DNA of 64,000 nucleotides from Solibacillus ferritrahens (GTDB lineage Bacteria > Bacillota > Bacilli > Bacillales_A > Planococcaceae): NCBI RefSeq assembly GCF_037027585.1, contig NZ_JAXCLE010000010.1:62001-126000 (forward strand). Reading direction: 5' to 3'. The notes under the pieces are model-generated. The model was not told the origin of the DNA, searched no databases, and saw only the letters and a list, made by a program, of their open reading frames with translations. Each line of letters starts with the position of its first letter. Position 1 is the first letter of the stretch. Below, in pieces: positions 43,401 through 52,661 of this stretch. A program made the translations under genes and the position numbers.

Positions 43401-44159
43401 ATGAAATTCATTTCGTGGAATGTAAATGGTATACGCGCATGTGTTAATAAAGGCTTTTTAGATTATTTTCATGAAATGCAAGCTGACTTTTTCTGTATTC
43501 AAGAAACTAAATGTCAGGAAGGACAAATTGACCTTCAATTGAAAGGATATTATCAGTATTGGCATTCAGCAGTAAAAAAGGGGTATGCAGGTACAGCAGT
43601 ATTTACGAAACATAAACCATTGGCGGTATTTTATGGTATTGAAAATGAAATTGCACCTGATGAGGGGCGTATTATTACATTAGAATACGAGAATTTTTAT
43701 TTAGTAAATACTTACACACCGAACGCAAAACGTGATTTAACACGCTTAATAGAACGTCTCCTTTGGGAAGACCGTATGGCGAATTATTTAAGGGAACTTG
43801 ATGCAAAAAAGCCCGTCATTTATTGTGGGGATTTAAATGTTGCACACGGCGAGCTTGATATAAAAAACGTCAAATCCAATATTGGCAATTCCGGATTTAC
43901 ATATGAAGAGCGAGGTAAAATGACCGACTTACTTGACAGTGGATTTACAGATACATTCCGCCATTTCCACCCGAATGAAACGGATCATTATACGTGGTGG
44001 AGCTATATGGCAAAAGTGCGTGAGCGAAATATTGGATGGCGAATTGATTACTTTATTATTTCGAACCGCCTCGTTGAACAAATTGAAGAAGCGTCCATAC
44101 ATTTTCAAGTTTTAGGTAGCGATCATTGCCCTATCGTATTAAAATTAAAAACAGTGTAA
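43401..44159 (+). CDS. exoA: Exodeoxyribonuclease III / AP endonuclease
   Basis: A 252-residue class II AP endonuclease of the exonuclease III family for base excision repair. Motifs in order: ISWNVNGIRA, QETKCQ (metal Glu), NTYTPN, GDLNVAHGELD and GSDHCPIVL (catalytic Asp-His). Length equals B. subtilis ExoA. The frame is open from 43311; the ATG at 43401, with GGGGGA eight bases upstream, is the start. Confidence 0.95.
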   Translation: MKFISWNVNGIRACVNKGFLDYFHEMQADFFCIQETKCQEGQIDLQLKGYYQYWHSAVKKGYAGTAVFTKHKPLAVFYGIENEIAPDEGRIITLEYENFYLVNTYTPNAKRDLTRLIERLLWEDRMANYLRELDAKKPVIYCGDLNVAHGELDIKNVKSNIGNSGFTYEERGKMTDLLDSGFTDTFRHFHPNETDHYTWWSYMAKVRERNIGWRIDYFIISNRLVEQIEEASIHFQVLGSDHCPIVLKLKTV

Positions 44160-44239
44160 GATAAAGAGAATTATAGAAAACTATTTTTTGTAAAGCAGAA
44201 ATCACACTTTGCAAAATACAAGATAAAGAGGTGGATTTA

Positions 44240-46651
44240 ATGGCACAACAGGCGACAAAGGCAAAAGGGCGCAAAATTGTTAACATTGTCATTTGGACAA
44301 TTGGGATTTTAATTGTTCTGGGCGGTTCAGCAGTTGCTGGGTTACATTTATACGTATCTAACTCGAAGCCTTTAATTGAAGGTGAGAAGATTGTTACGAT
44401 TTTAGATGAAGATGTAGAAGTTACGAGGGATGGTGTAGGGGTTCCTCATATTGAGGCGAAGTCAGATGCAGATCTTTATCGCGCTCAGGGCTATGTCCAA
44501 GCGCAGGATCGTTTATTCCAAATGGATTTAGCTCGTCGTCAGGCAAGCGGTACTTTAGCGGAAGTTGTTGGTGCATCTGCAGTTAATACCGATAAATTTT
44601 TCCGTACATTCAGCTTGCGTCATGCAGCAGAAAATTCATGGGAAGATTATGATGCGGGATCTAAGCAAATTTTAGAATGGTATACAGAAGGTGTAAATGC
44701 TTTTATTGATGAAGTAAAAGGGACTAGCAAGCTTACCTATGAATTTAAGCTGCTTGGTTATACACCAGAAGCCTGGACACCAATTGATTCATTGGTAATA
44801 GGAAAATATATGGCATACGACCTTGGTGGGAACTGGAATCAACAAGCATTCCGTTCATGGGCGTTACAAAATTATACAGAAGAGCAGGCTAAAGAATTAT
44901 TTGTAGAATACCCGGAAAATGCAAAGTCAATTATTGAGGCAAATTTAAATATAGAAACGGATATTACGACTGCCTTTACAACAGATTATTTACCTCAGGA
45001 ATTTAACGGAAGTAACAACTGGGTAATTGGCGGGAAGTTTACGAAATCAGGGAAACCGCTACTTGCGGATGACCCACATCTAGGCTTAGGTACGCCATCT
45101 GTTTGGTATCAAATGCACTTAAAATCCCCTGAACAAAATGTGAGCGGTGTTATTTTTGCGGGAATTCCAGGCATTATTTTAGGACATAACGAACAAATTG
45201 CATGGGGAGTTACGAATGTAAATCCTGATGTACAGGATCTATATATCGAAACTCCAAACCCGGAAAATCCATATCAATTTGAATATGATGGTAAATGGGA
45301 AGATGCAACTGTTCGAGAAGAACCTATAAAAGTAAAAGACGGTAAAACGATTGACTTCGAAGTAGTGGAAACACGTCATGGTCCAATCATTTCAAACATA
45401 ATGCTAAAGGAAACAGAAGTTAAAGAGCAGTTTTCAATGCAGTGGACAGCGCTTCAATCCACACAGGAATTAAAAGCAGTATTAGGCTTCAATAAAGCAA
45501 CAAATTGGGAGGAGTTTGAAGTTGCATTAGAAGACTTCAAAGCACCCGCACAAAACTTTGTATTTGCTTCAACAGACGGTACGATTGCCTATAAAGCCAA
45601 TGGTTTAGTGCCGATTCGTAAACAAGGTACAGGGGCATTACCGGTACCAGGGAATTCTTCTGAATACGGTTGGGAAAGCTATATTCCATTTGATGAGTTA
45701 CCGACTGTCATTAATCCAGAAGAAGGTTATATTGCGACAGCAAACAATCAAATAGTAGGCGAAGAATATCCATATCATATTTCCAACCTTTGGGCACAGC
45801 CATATCGTTATGAACGTATTGTGGAAATGATTGAAACACCTGTTTATAACGACGAGACGGGAGAATTATTAAAGCTAACAGCTGCGGAAATGAAAGGGAT
45901 GCAAATGGATAAGAAAAACTTGCATGCCGCAGAGTTTTTACCAAGCCTACTGGAAACGATTAAAGCGCAGGATACAGAGGGCAAATATAAAAAGGTTATT
46001 ACACTATTGGAAGAGTGGGAGTATTATGATGATAAAGAGCAGGGTGCACCGCTCGTATATCACTTCCTAATTGAAAATATGGAAAATGCCTTATTTAAAG
46101 ATGCGATGCCAGAAGATGTCTTCAAATTAATGCCAGGAAAATCTCAGATTACCGATCAAATGCTTCGTGATGCATATGCCGGCAATCCAGGGGTATGGAT
46201 TACAGAAGAAGGCGGCTTAGATCAATTCGTTTATACTGCATTTGAAGATGCTGTAACGAAAATTGAAGGTAAATTTGGTACAGCAGTTTCAAAATGGAAA
46301 TGGGGAAGTTACAATAAATTAACTTTCAGCCATCCATTAGCAAGTGCATCTGACTTCTTAGCAGATTACGTAAATCCAGAAAGGCTGGCAGTAGGCGGTT
46401 CGAGTGTAACAGTTCAGGCTGCTTCAGAAGACGGAAACGGAAATGTGAAGCATGGTGCATCTTGGCGCTTTGTAGCTGATTTAAATAATTTATCTACAGC
46501 GCATCATATTGTTGGTCCTGGTCAAAGCGGGCATATGAAGTCGAAATGGTATGACAATCAAGTATCAAATTGGGTATATGGTCGTTATCACAAAACTAAT
46601 ATCGATGGCACTATTAATACGAGATACGAGTTGATTTTGAAAGCCGAATAA
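44240..46651 (+). CDS. Penicillin acylase family protein
   Basis: An 803-residue Ntn-hydrolase precursor. A membrane helix at about 12-35 would anchor it outside the cell. The alpha part (40-257) contains the RDGVGVPHIEA...DLYRAQGYVQAQDR block. The predicted self-cleavage site is before Ser258 (NG-SNNWVIGG), giving the beta chain with ADDPHLGL and N-terminal nucleophile Ser258. The family includes penicillin G acylase and N-acyl-homoserine-lactone acylases; the real substrate in this setting is unknown. ATG 44240 lies eight bases from GAGG. It is monocistronic. Confidence 0.9.
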   Translation: MAQQATKAKGRKIVNIVIWTIGILIVLGGSAVAGLHLYVSNSKPLIEGEKIVTILDEDVEVTRDGVGVPHIEAKSDADLYRAQGYVQAQDRLFQMDLARRQASGTLAEVVGASAVNTDKFFRTFSLRHAAENSWEDYDAGSKQILEWYTEGVNAFIDEVKGTSKLTYEFKLLGYTPEAWTPIDSLVIGKYMAYDLGGNWNQQAFRSWALQNYTEEQAKELFVEYPENAKSIIEANLNIETDITTAFTTDYLPQEFNGSNNWVIGGKFTKSGKPLLADDPHLGLGTPSVWYQMHLKSPEQNVSGVIFAGIPGIILGHNEQIAWGVTNVNPDVQDLYIETPNPENPYQFEYDGKWEDATVREEPIKVKDGKTIDFEVVETRHGPIISNIMLKETEVKEQFSMQWTALQSTQELKAVLGFNKATNWEEFEVALEDFKAPAQNFVFASTDGTIAYKANGLVPIRKQGTGALPVPGNSSEYGWESYIPFDELPTVINPEEGYIATANNQIVGEEYPYHISNLWAQPYRYERIVEMIETPVYNDETGELLKLTAAEMKGMQMDKKNLHAAEFLPSLLETIKAQDTEGKYKKVITLLEEWEYYDDKEQGAPLVYHFLIENMENALFKDAMPEDVFKLMPGKSQITDQMLRDAYAGNPGVWITEEGGLDQFVYTAFEDAVTKIEGKFGTAVSKWKWGSYNKLTFSHPLASASDFLADYVNPERLAVGGSSVTVQAASEDGNGNVKHGASWRFVADLNNLSTAHHIVGPGQSGHMKSKWYDNQVSNWVYGRYHKTNIDGTINTRYELILKAE

Positions 46652-46659
46652 CAAGAGTG

Positions 46660-46695
46660 AAAAACCTTCCTTTTATTAAAGGGAGGTTTTTTTTT
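46660..46695 (+). terminator. Terminator after the penicillin acylase gene
   Basis: AAAAACCTTCCTTT pairs with AAAGGGAGGTTTTT. The T run touches the first metal-repressor operator. Confidence 0.88.
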
Positions 46696-46719
46696 ACATT
46701 CAAACAATCATTTGAATGT
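46696..46719 (+). promoter_or_regulatory. CadC-type operator 1
   Basis: ACATTCAAA-CAATCA-TTTGAATGT, a perfect 9-bp inverted repeat that includes the -35 element of the cad promoter. Confidence 0.8.
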
Positions 46720-46740
46720 AAAAAGTGCATAAGCTATAAT
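46712..46740 (+). promoter_or_regulatory. SigA promoter of the cad operon
   Basis: TTGAAT (46712-46717), a 17-base spacer and TATAAT (46735-46740). The -35 is inside operator 1, and the start site (about 46747) is inside operator 2. Confidence 0.75.
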
Positions 46741-46763
46741 ACATTCAAACCAATATTTGAATG
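46741..46763 (+). promoter_or_regulatory. CadC-type operator 2
   Basis: ACATTCAAA-CCAATA-TTTGAATG repeats the first operator's arms with a different spacer, 45 bases downstream, over the transcription start. Confidence 0.8.
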
Positions 46764-46774
46764 AGGTGCGGAAA

Positions 46775-47116
46775 TTGAAGGATACTTGTGATGTAACAAA
46801 GGTAAATGAGGAAGCATTGGAAGCTGTAAAAGAGCAAATGCCCGATCTTTCCAGGTTAGCAAAATTTTTAAAGGCACTTGCAGATGAAACCCGTCTGAAA
46901 ATTACATTTGCATTGACAATAGAAAAGCGACTTTGTGTATGTGATGTAGCAGCAATCATCGGTATGAGTACAGCAACAGCTTCCCACCACTTACGTTATT
47001 TAAAAGAGCATGGTTTGGCAAAGTCTACACGTGTAGGGAAATTAGTATATTATTCGTTAGCAGATGACCATGTGCATCAAATTGTCATGATTGCTTATGA
47101 ACATTCAAAGGAGTGA
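46775..47116 (+). CDS. cadC: ArsR/SmtB family metal-responsive repressor (CadC-like)
   Basis: A 113-residue winged-helix repressor that releases DNA on binding Cd/Pb/Zn. The alpha3N-type site has Cys54 and Cys56 (LCVCD) plus N-terminal Cys5 (KDTC); the fourth CadC ligand, Cys11, is replaced by a non-Cys residue. The alpha5 region (LADDHVHQIVMIAYEH) keeps Asp/His residues for a second site. HTH: STATASHHLRYLKEHGL. The start is TTG 46775, six bases after GAGGTG; an upstream TTG at 46757 would lie in operator 2. It is followed after five bases by cadA. Confidence 0.88.
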   Translation: MKDTCDVTKVNEEALEAVKEQMPDLSRLAKFLKALADETRLKITFALTIEKRLCVCDVAAIIGMSTATASHHLRYLKEHGLAKSTRVGKLVYYSLADDHVHQIVMIAYEHSKE

Positions 47117-47121
47117 ATCGC

Positions 47122-49236
47122 ATGGTGACAAAAACAGAACAGTATCGCTTGGAAAATTTGTCCTGTGCAAACTGTGCTGCAAAATTTGAGCGAAACTTAA
47201 GGGGAATTGATTCGGTTGAAGATGTACTTTTGAATTTCGGTGCAGCCAAGCTAACGGTAACAGGTGAAGTAACAATTGATCAACTAGAAGCTGCAGGAGC
47301 TTTTGATGGAATTAAAGTTGTCCGCGCAAATGAGCGATTAATGGTAGAAACGATACCGTTTTATAAGCGTCGAGAAAATAAACTTGCTGCATTTTCATTA
47401 TTATTTGTATTAGTTGGAATCCTTTGCAGTTACATATTTCAGGAGGGACACATTATCGTAAATAGTCTTTATGCGGTCGCCATCGTTGTAGGAGGCTATG
47501 CTACTTTCCTAACGGGGATAAAGAACTTATTCCATTTGGAATTCGATATGAAGACATTAATAACAATTGCGATAATCGGAGCGGCCATTATAGGCGAATG
47601 GCAAGAGGCTGCAATTGTCGTATTTCTCTTTGCGGTAAGTGAAGCTTTGGAAGCATATTCGATGAATAAAGCCCGCCAATCCATTTCCCAATTAATCGAT
47701 TTGGCGCCAGATACAGCGACTATTAGGCAAGCGCATGATGGGCACTCTGATGAAAGAGAAGTCCCAACTGATATGATTCAAGTTGGGGATATTTTAATTG
47801 TTAAACCAGGACAGAAAATTGCTATGGATGGTGTCGTAGTTACTGGTACTTCCACCGTCAATCAAGCAGCGATTACAGGTGAACCAATCCCTATTGCCAA
47901 ACAGATTGGGGATGCAGTATTTGCGGGGACAATAAATGAAGCAGGTGCCTTAGAGGTAAAAGTGACCAAACGGGTAGAAGATACAACGATTGCTAAGATT
48001 ATTCATTTAGTTGAAGAAGCACAGGCTGAAAAAGCACCATCACAAAAGTTTGTTGACCGGTTTGCAAAATATTATACGCCAGCAATTATAGTTGTTGCAT
48101 TATTAGTAACGATTGTACCGAGCATCATAACGGGCGATTGGCTACATTGGGTTTATCAAGGTTTGGCAGTCTTGGTTGTAGGGTGTCCGTGTGCGCTTGT
48201 AATTTCAACACCTGTTGCTATCGTCACTGCAATTGGTAATGCCGCTCGCAACGGTGTATTAATTAAGGGTGAGGTTTATTTAGAGGAATTGGCCCGCATT
48301 AAAGCAGTTGCTTTTGATAAAACTGGAACTTTAACAAAAGGTCAACCAGAGGTAATGGCAATTGAAATGGAAGATGATAAAAATACGGATATATTACTCG
48401 CAAAAGTAGCCGCTGTCGAAAAAAAATCACAGCATCCTTTAGCCCGAGCAATTTTAGCGAAAGCTTTTGATAAAAAGATTCTTATTCCCGATGCTGTTGA
48501 TTTTCAGTCAGTGACAGGAAAAGGTGCCTATGCATCGGTAAATGGTGAAGTAATTTATGTAGGAAGTGTGAAATGGATTCAATCAATTGTGCCTATTTCC
48601 AAGTACTTATTACAAAAAGTTGAACAGCATGCATCAAGCGGTCATTCGGTAATCGTAGCTGCAAATGAGAAACGCATTTTAGGTGTTTTATCGATTGCCG
48701 ATCAACTTAGACCGGAAAGTAAAGAAGTCATTGCAGCACTGCACGAAAATGATATTCAGCATACTGTAATGCTGACAGGTGATGAATCATTAACAGCAGA
48801 AAAAATTGCAGGGCAACTTCAGATCGATGACGTAAGAGCAAACCTTTTGCCGCAGTCCAAGTTACAGGCAATGAAGGACTTGCAACAACAATATCATTTC
48901 GTCGCAATGGTTGGAGATGGGGTAAATGACGCGCCTGCCTTAGCATCAGCTAATATCGGGATAGCAATGGGAGGAGCAGGAACTGACGCAGCACTTGAGA
49001 CAGCCCAAATTGTTTTTATGGCAGATGACCTTACAAAACTACCGTATACGATGAAGTTGAGTAAAAAAGCAATGAAAATAATTAAACAAAATATTACGTT
49101 CGCACTCGGATTGAAACTTCTTGCGCTTTTACTTATTATACCTGGGTGGTTGACCTTATGGATTGCAATCTTTGCTGATATGGGTGCGACATTGCTAGTT
49201 ATTTTAAATGCATTACGCTTACTGAAAATTAATTAG
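47122..49236 (+). CDS. cadA: Heavy-metal-translocating P-type ATPase (CadA-like)
   Basis: A 704-residue P1B-type ATPase that exports Cd/Zn/Pb. One N-terminal metal-binding domain contains Cys15-x2-Cys18 (LSCANCAAKF). The ion-path motif is Cys355-Pro-Cys357 (GCPCAL), typical of P1B-2 pumps. The phosphorylation site is Asp399 in DKTGTLTKG, with SQHPLA (HP motif) and GDGVNDAPAL later. About eight membrane helices. ATG 47122 follows AAAGGAG by eight bases; the repressor stop is just upstream, and both genes share the promoter with two operators. Confidence 0.93.
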   Translation: MVTKTEQYRLENLSCANCAAKFERNLRGIDSVEDVLLNFGAAKLTVTGEVTIDQLEAAGAFDGIKVVRANERLMVETIPFYKRRENKLAAFSLLFVLVGILCSYIFQEGHIIVNSLYAVAIVVGGYATFLTGIKNLFHLEFDMKTLITIAIIGAAIIGEWQEAAIVVFLFAVSEALEAYSMNKARQSISQLIDLAPDTATIRQAHDGHSDEREVPTDMIQVGDILIVKPGQKIAMDGVVVTGTSTVNQAAITGEPIPIAKQIGDAVFAGTINEAGALEVKVTKRVEDTTIAKIIHLVEEAQAEKAPSQKFVDRFAKYYTPAIIVVALLVTIVPSIITGDWLHWVYQGLAVLVVGCPCALVISTPVAIVTAIGNAARNGVLIKGEVYLEELARIKAVAFDKTGTLTKGQPEVMAIEMEDDKNTDILLAKVAAVEKKSQHPLARAILAKAFDKKILIPDAVDFQSVTGKGAYASVNGEVIYVGSVKWIQSIVPISKYLLQKVEQHASSGHSVIVAANEKRILGVLSIADQLRPESKEVIAALHENDIQHTVMLTGDESLTAEKIAGQLQIDDVRANLLPQSKLQAMKDLQQQYHFVAMVGDGVNDAPALASANIGIAMGGAGTDAALETAQIVFMADDLTKLPYTMKLSKKAMKIIKQNITFALGLKLLALLLIIPGWLTLWIAIFADMGATLLVILNALRLLKIN

Positions 49237-49296
49237 ACTAAAAAGGTATATAGAGTAAAGATAAGAGTCAAAGGAACTAGCTCTTGAGTTATTTTT

Positions 49297-49324
49297 ATTA
49301 AAGTTATATTATTAAAGTTATATT
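49297..49324 (+). repeat. Perfect 14-bp tandem duplication
   Basis: ATTAAAGTTATATT occurs twice in direct contact, in the leader before the ComFB-like gene. It may be a recent slippage event. Confidence 0.7.
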
Positions 49325-49356
49325 ACTGAAAAGAGGCGGAAGGTCTAAATATCAAA

Positions 49357-49638
49357 ATGTCAAATATAAAATTAGTAAATGTTACAGAAGAGATTGTAAG
49401 AGGAATTGTAAGTTTTTTGTTGCATGGCGTGGAATACCAGACATTTTGTCACTGCAAACAATGTGAAATGGATGTAGCTGCCATAGCATTGAATTCTTTA
49501 CCTGCTCGATATGTCGCTTCAGAAGAATCCAGAGATGCTGCATTCAACCAAATGAACACACCTGAAAGTATTGAAGAAATCAACAAACAAATTATCCGTG
49601 CACTTCATCTCGTCAATCGATACCCAAGTCATCCATAA
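49357..49638 (+). CDS. ComFB-like late competence protein
   Basis: A 93-residue ComFB family protein. The typical cysteine cluster C-x-C-x2-C (FCHCKQCEMDVAAIALNSLPARYV, about 26-49) is present. In B. subtilis comFB sits between comFA and comFC; here it stands alone beside cadA. No spacing-ideal RBS is visible: GGAAGG lies about 14 bases before ATG 49357. ComFB-like proteins have also been reported as cyclic-dinucleotide binders in other phyla; no such claim is supported by this sequence alone. Confidence 0.75.
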   Translation: MSNIKLVNVTEEIVRGIVSFLLHGVEYQTFCHCKQCEMDVAAIALNSLPARYVASEESRDAAFNQMNTPESIEEINKQIIRALHLVNRYPSHP

Positions 49639-49711
49639 TTCCTTGGGGGAAAATCAATGATATGTATAAATTATGTAGCTGTATGGCAACCTTTAACATA
49701 GATTTAAAATA

Positions 49712-49757
49712 AGAGGGTATTCAATTAGGGACAAACTAATTCGAATAACCCTTTTTT
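49712..49757 (+). terminator. Terminator after the ComFB-like gene
   Basis: AGGGTATTCAATTAG pairs imperfectly with CTAATTCGAATAACCCT, followed by six T. Confidence 0.75.
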
Positions 49758-49836
49758 AACGTTCACTGTTTTCAGTTAACTTTTTGTATGAAATTGTAGT
49801 AAACTTAAAGGAGCAATTGAAAGAGAGGGAACAGTT

Positions 49837-50256
49837 ATGCCAACACCTAGCATGGAGGACCACATTGAACAAATTTATTTATTGATAGAAAATAAAGGGT
49901 ATGCTCGTGTGTCCGATATCGCAGAAGCTTTATCTGTTCTACCTTCCTCCGTTACGAAAATGGTGCAGAAATTAGATAAAGATGGATATTTACTGTATGA
50001 GAAATATAGAGGCTTAACATTGACGCCAAAAGGGCAAAAATTAGGAAAGCGACTTGTTCAACGACATGACTTGCTGGAACAATTCTTGCGTTTAATTGGG
50101 GTAAATGAAGAACATATTTATGAAGATGTCGAAGGTATCGAACATCATTTAAGTTGGAATTCGATTGATCGTATTGCCGATTTAGTACAGCTTTTAGAAG
50201 AAGAGCCGGACATGACAAGGAAGCTAGAAGAAATGAAATCAAATCATAATATGTAA
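49837..50256 (+). CDS. mntR: Manganese-responsive regulator MntR
   Basis: A 139-residue DtxR-family regulator that represses Mn importers when Mn is plentiful. The helix-turn-helix is at 21-55. All six Mn ligands match B. subtilis numbering exactly: Asp8, Glu11, His77, Glu99, Glu102 and His103. It has no SH3-like domain, as in MntR. It is followed after 26 bases by cvfB, likely one transcript. The mntABCD or mntH targets are not in the window. Confidence 0.93.
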   Translation: MPTPSMEDHIEQIYLLIENKGYARVSDIAEALSVLPSSVTKMVQKLDKDGYLLYEKYRGLTLTPKGQKLGKRLVQRHDLLEQFLRLIGVNEEHIYEDVEGIEHHLSWNSIDRIADLVQLLEEEPDMTRKLEEMKSNHNM

Positions 50257-50282
50257 TGATTGACGAGAAAAAGGAGAATATC

Positions 50283-51146
50283 ATGAATCAATTAATTAAA
50301 TCAGGACAAGTAGTGGAATTAACTGTATTAGAGGAACAAGGATCACGATATGTATTAACTAACGGTGATTTAGAAATCCCATTAAACGCTTCTGATGTAA
50401 TAGAGACGGTAGCGATTGGGGATATAGTAAAGGTTTTCTTATATGCGGACAGACGTGGAGATCTTCAAGCGACAACAGCAATTCCCCATATTACAGAAGC
50501 AGATTATGGTTGGGCACGCGTTTTAAAAGTTACAAAAGAAGGTGCATTTTGCGATATTGGCACATCTCGTGAAGTTTTAGTCCGTGCAGAAGATTTACCA
50601 GCTATTTCCGAAGTATGGCCGGAGTCAGGCGACCATTTGTACATGACATTGCGTACAGATCGCAACGGTGATTTGTTTGGTCGTTTAGTTACAGAAGAAA
50701 AGGTAAATGACATGTATGAGGGTGCTGAAGCAGAGCTGTTCAATAAAAACATTACAGCTCGCCCATATCGTCTATTACCAGTAGGGTCATTTTTACTGGG
50801 TGTTGAAAAACCTTATCGTATATTCGTACATGAGTCAGAAATGAAAGCTGAACCTCGCTTAGGACAAGATGTACAGGTACGAATTATTGATGTGAAGGAA
50901 GATGGATCACTAAACGGATCATTTTTACCTCGAAAGCATGAACGCTTAGGAGAAGATGCAGAAAAAATCTTCGCTTATTTAGAAAGCATCGGTGGTAAAA
51001 TGCCGTTCGGAGATAAGTCAACACCGGAAGAAATTACGGAAATGTTCAAAATGAGTAAAGGCTCGTTTAAACGTGCACTTGGTACATTAATGAAAGCACG
51101 TAAAATTACACAAAAAGATGGCTGGACGGAAATCGTCAGAGATTAA
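50283..51146 (+). CDS. cvfB: S1-domain RNA-binding protein CvfB
   Basis: A 287-residue protein with several S1/OB-like RNA-binding domains and a C-terminal winged helix (KMSKGSFKRALGTLMKARKI). It is related to S. aureus CvfB, a virulence-linked RNA-binding protein, and B. subtilis YitL. The central domain includes WARVLKVTKEGAFCDIG. The start is ATG 50283 with AAGGAG; an earlier ATG 50256 overlaps the mntR stop and is less likely. Ends in its own terminator. Confidence 0.88.
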   Translation: MNQLIKSGQVVELTVLEEQGSRYVLTNGDLEIPLNASDVIETVAIGDIVKVFLYADRRGDLQATTAIPHITEADYGWARVLKVTKEGAFCDIGTSREVLVRAEDLPAISEVWPESGDHLYMTLRTDRNGDLFGRLVTEEKVNDMYEGAEAELFNKNITARPYRLLPVGSFLLGVEKPYRIFVHESEMKAEPRLGQDVQVRIIDVKEDGSLNGSFLPRKHERLGEDAEKIFAYLESIGGKMPFGDKSTPEEITEMFKMSKGSFKRALGTLMKARKITQKDGWTEIVRD

Positions 51147-51158
51147 ATACGTTCTTTG

Positions 51159-51203
51159 AAAAGTAAAAGGTGAGATAAATTTTGCAACCTTTTACTTTTT
51201 TTA
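51159..51203 (+). terminator. Terminator after cvfB
   Basis: AAAAGTAAAAGGT pairs with ACCTTTTACTTTT, then T. Confidence 0.85.
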
Positions 51204-51286
51204 TTCGTATTAATAGAGAATGTATATGAAATTAGGACAAGATTAGGTGAAAATGGGAATATACATTTAAAAAGGGGGATTTAATA

Positions 51287-52207
51287 ATGAAACAAAAATG
51301 GATTGCATTAGTTGCGACGTTTGCACTATTAATCTCGGTAGTATTACCATTGAATGCGTCTGCAGCAACAACTGATCAAAAAAATCCAATCAATGAAAAA
51401 TTAGGGGTGCCAATCGTAGTTTATGGATCGAATTTATCCGAGAGTGAAAAAGAGATTGTAAAAACTGCTTTGCGTGTCTCTCAAGAAACAGAAGTTGATG
51501 AAATTACCATATCAGGACAAGATTTAGCTAAATATATAAAAGACAGCAACCCTAGTTCCCGCATGTTCTCATCTGCTAAAATTACGCGTCAAGATGCAGG
51601 GAAAGGATTGACAATTAGCATAGTTACTCCAAATGATATTACACAAGTAACATCAGAAATGTATGCAAGCGCAATGTTAACTGCAGGTATTGAAGACGCG
51701 ATTGTAGAAATTGCAGCACCAAAACCAGTAACAGGTCACTCTGCGTTAGTGGGAATTTATAAAGCTTATGAAGTAAAAACAGGCGAAACATTGGATATTG
51801 AACGTACAGATGTTGCTAATGATGAATTGTCAGTTGCCACTTCACTTGCCGAGTCAGCAGGTGTTACAGATGAACAGGTAGCAGAGCTATTAACACAAAT
51901 TAAAAAAGAGATTGCTGAAAACAAGCCGGCTACCAAAGAGGAAGTTCAACAAATTGTTGAAGAACAATTGGATAAGCTGCAAATTAATTTAAGTGAGAAA
52001 GACCGTCAATTATTAGTGGATTTAATGGACCGTATCAGTAATCTAAATATTGATTTTAGTAAACTATCTTCGCAGCTTTCAGATTTAACTGCAAAATTTG
52101 ATGAAACTTTCGGCGGTATTTTAGAAGATGAAGGATTCTGGCAAGGTGTCAAAAACTTTTTCACTAATTTAATCGATACGATTTCATCTTGGTTTAAGAA
52201 AGAATAG
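51287..52207 (+). CDS. DUF1002 domain secreted protein
   Basis: A 306-residue protein with a signal peptide (hydrophobic 5-22, ending ASAA) and a DUF1002 domain over about 35-175 (VVYGSNLSESEKEIVKTAL, AMLTAGIEDAIVEIAAPKPVTGHSALVGIYKAYE). The rest is a Glu/Lys-rich coiled-coil-like segment (205-280), then an amphipathic aromatic tail (GFWQGVKNFFTNLIDTISSWF). The function of the family is unknown. Surface or wall association is inferred. RBS AAGGGGG. Confidence 0.85.
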   Translation: MKQKWIALVATFALLISVVLPLNASAATTDQKNPINEKLGVPIVVYGSNLSESEKEIVKTALRVSQETEVDEITISGQDLAKYIKDSNPSSRMFSSAKITRQDAGKGLTISIVTPNDITQVTSEMYASAMLTAGIEDAIVEIAAPKPVTGHSALVGIYKAYEVKTGETLDIERTDVANDELSVATSLAESAGVTDEQVAELLTQIKKEIAENKPATKEEVQQIVEEQLDKLQINLSEKDRQLLVDLMDRISNLNIDFSKLSSQLSDLTAKFDETFGGILEDEGFWQGVKNFFTNLIDTISSWFKKE

Positions 52208-52300
52208 TACTATTTAAAAGCGCTCATGATTGGGTGCTTTTATTTTTCAAGAAAATTCAAACTATGATATATTATTGTGAATAGTAAAGGAGGGGAAATG

Positions 52301-52582
52301 ATGGAATTTACGTACAAAGACCACGGAAATAACAATGGAGCTTTTGAATATGAAGTGAACGGGGAACGTCTAGCGGAGATTACTTGGGTGTTACGCGATG
52401 GGGTCATGGTTATGGATCATACGTATGTATCAAATGAGTTGCGCGGTCAAGGGGTAGCTAAAAAACTTTTGGATGAAGCGGCAAACTATGCCCGAGAAAA
52501 TAATTATAAGATGAAAGCCCTTTGCTCATATGTCGTATCTTCATTTGATAATAGTGATGCATATGATGATGTAAAAGTATAA
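52301..52582 (+). CDS. GNAT-like N-acetyltransferase, small YidJ type
   Basis: A 93-residue minimal GNAT domain of the Gcn5-related group (COG2388 type). DHTYVSNELRGQGVAKKLLDEAANYAREN is the acetyl-CoA loop (R-G-Q-G-V-A). Relatives include human NATD1 and bacterial YidJ-like proteins whose substrates are unknown. ATG 52301 is seven bases from GGAGG; ATG 52298 is closer and out of preferred spacing. The frame also opens at GTG 52277 without a site. Confidence 0.85.
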   Translation: MEFTYKDHGNNNGAFEYEVNGERLAEITWVLRDGVMVMDHTYVSNELRGQGVAKKLLDEAANYARENNYKMKALCSYVVSSFDNSDAYDDVKV

Positions 52583-52589
52583 AAAATGC

Positions 52590-52632
52590 AAAAACACGAA
52601 TTCCCACTGTGGTGGGGAATCGTGTTTTTCTT
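52590..52632 (+). terminator. Terminator after the small GNAT gene
   Basis: AAAAACACGAATTCCC pairs with GGGGAATCGTGTTTTT, then TC. Confidence 0.9.
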
Positions 52633-52661
52633 TATACATATTAAATAAAATTAATTTTTGA

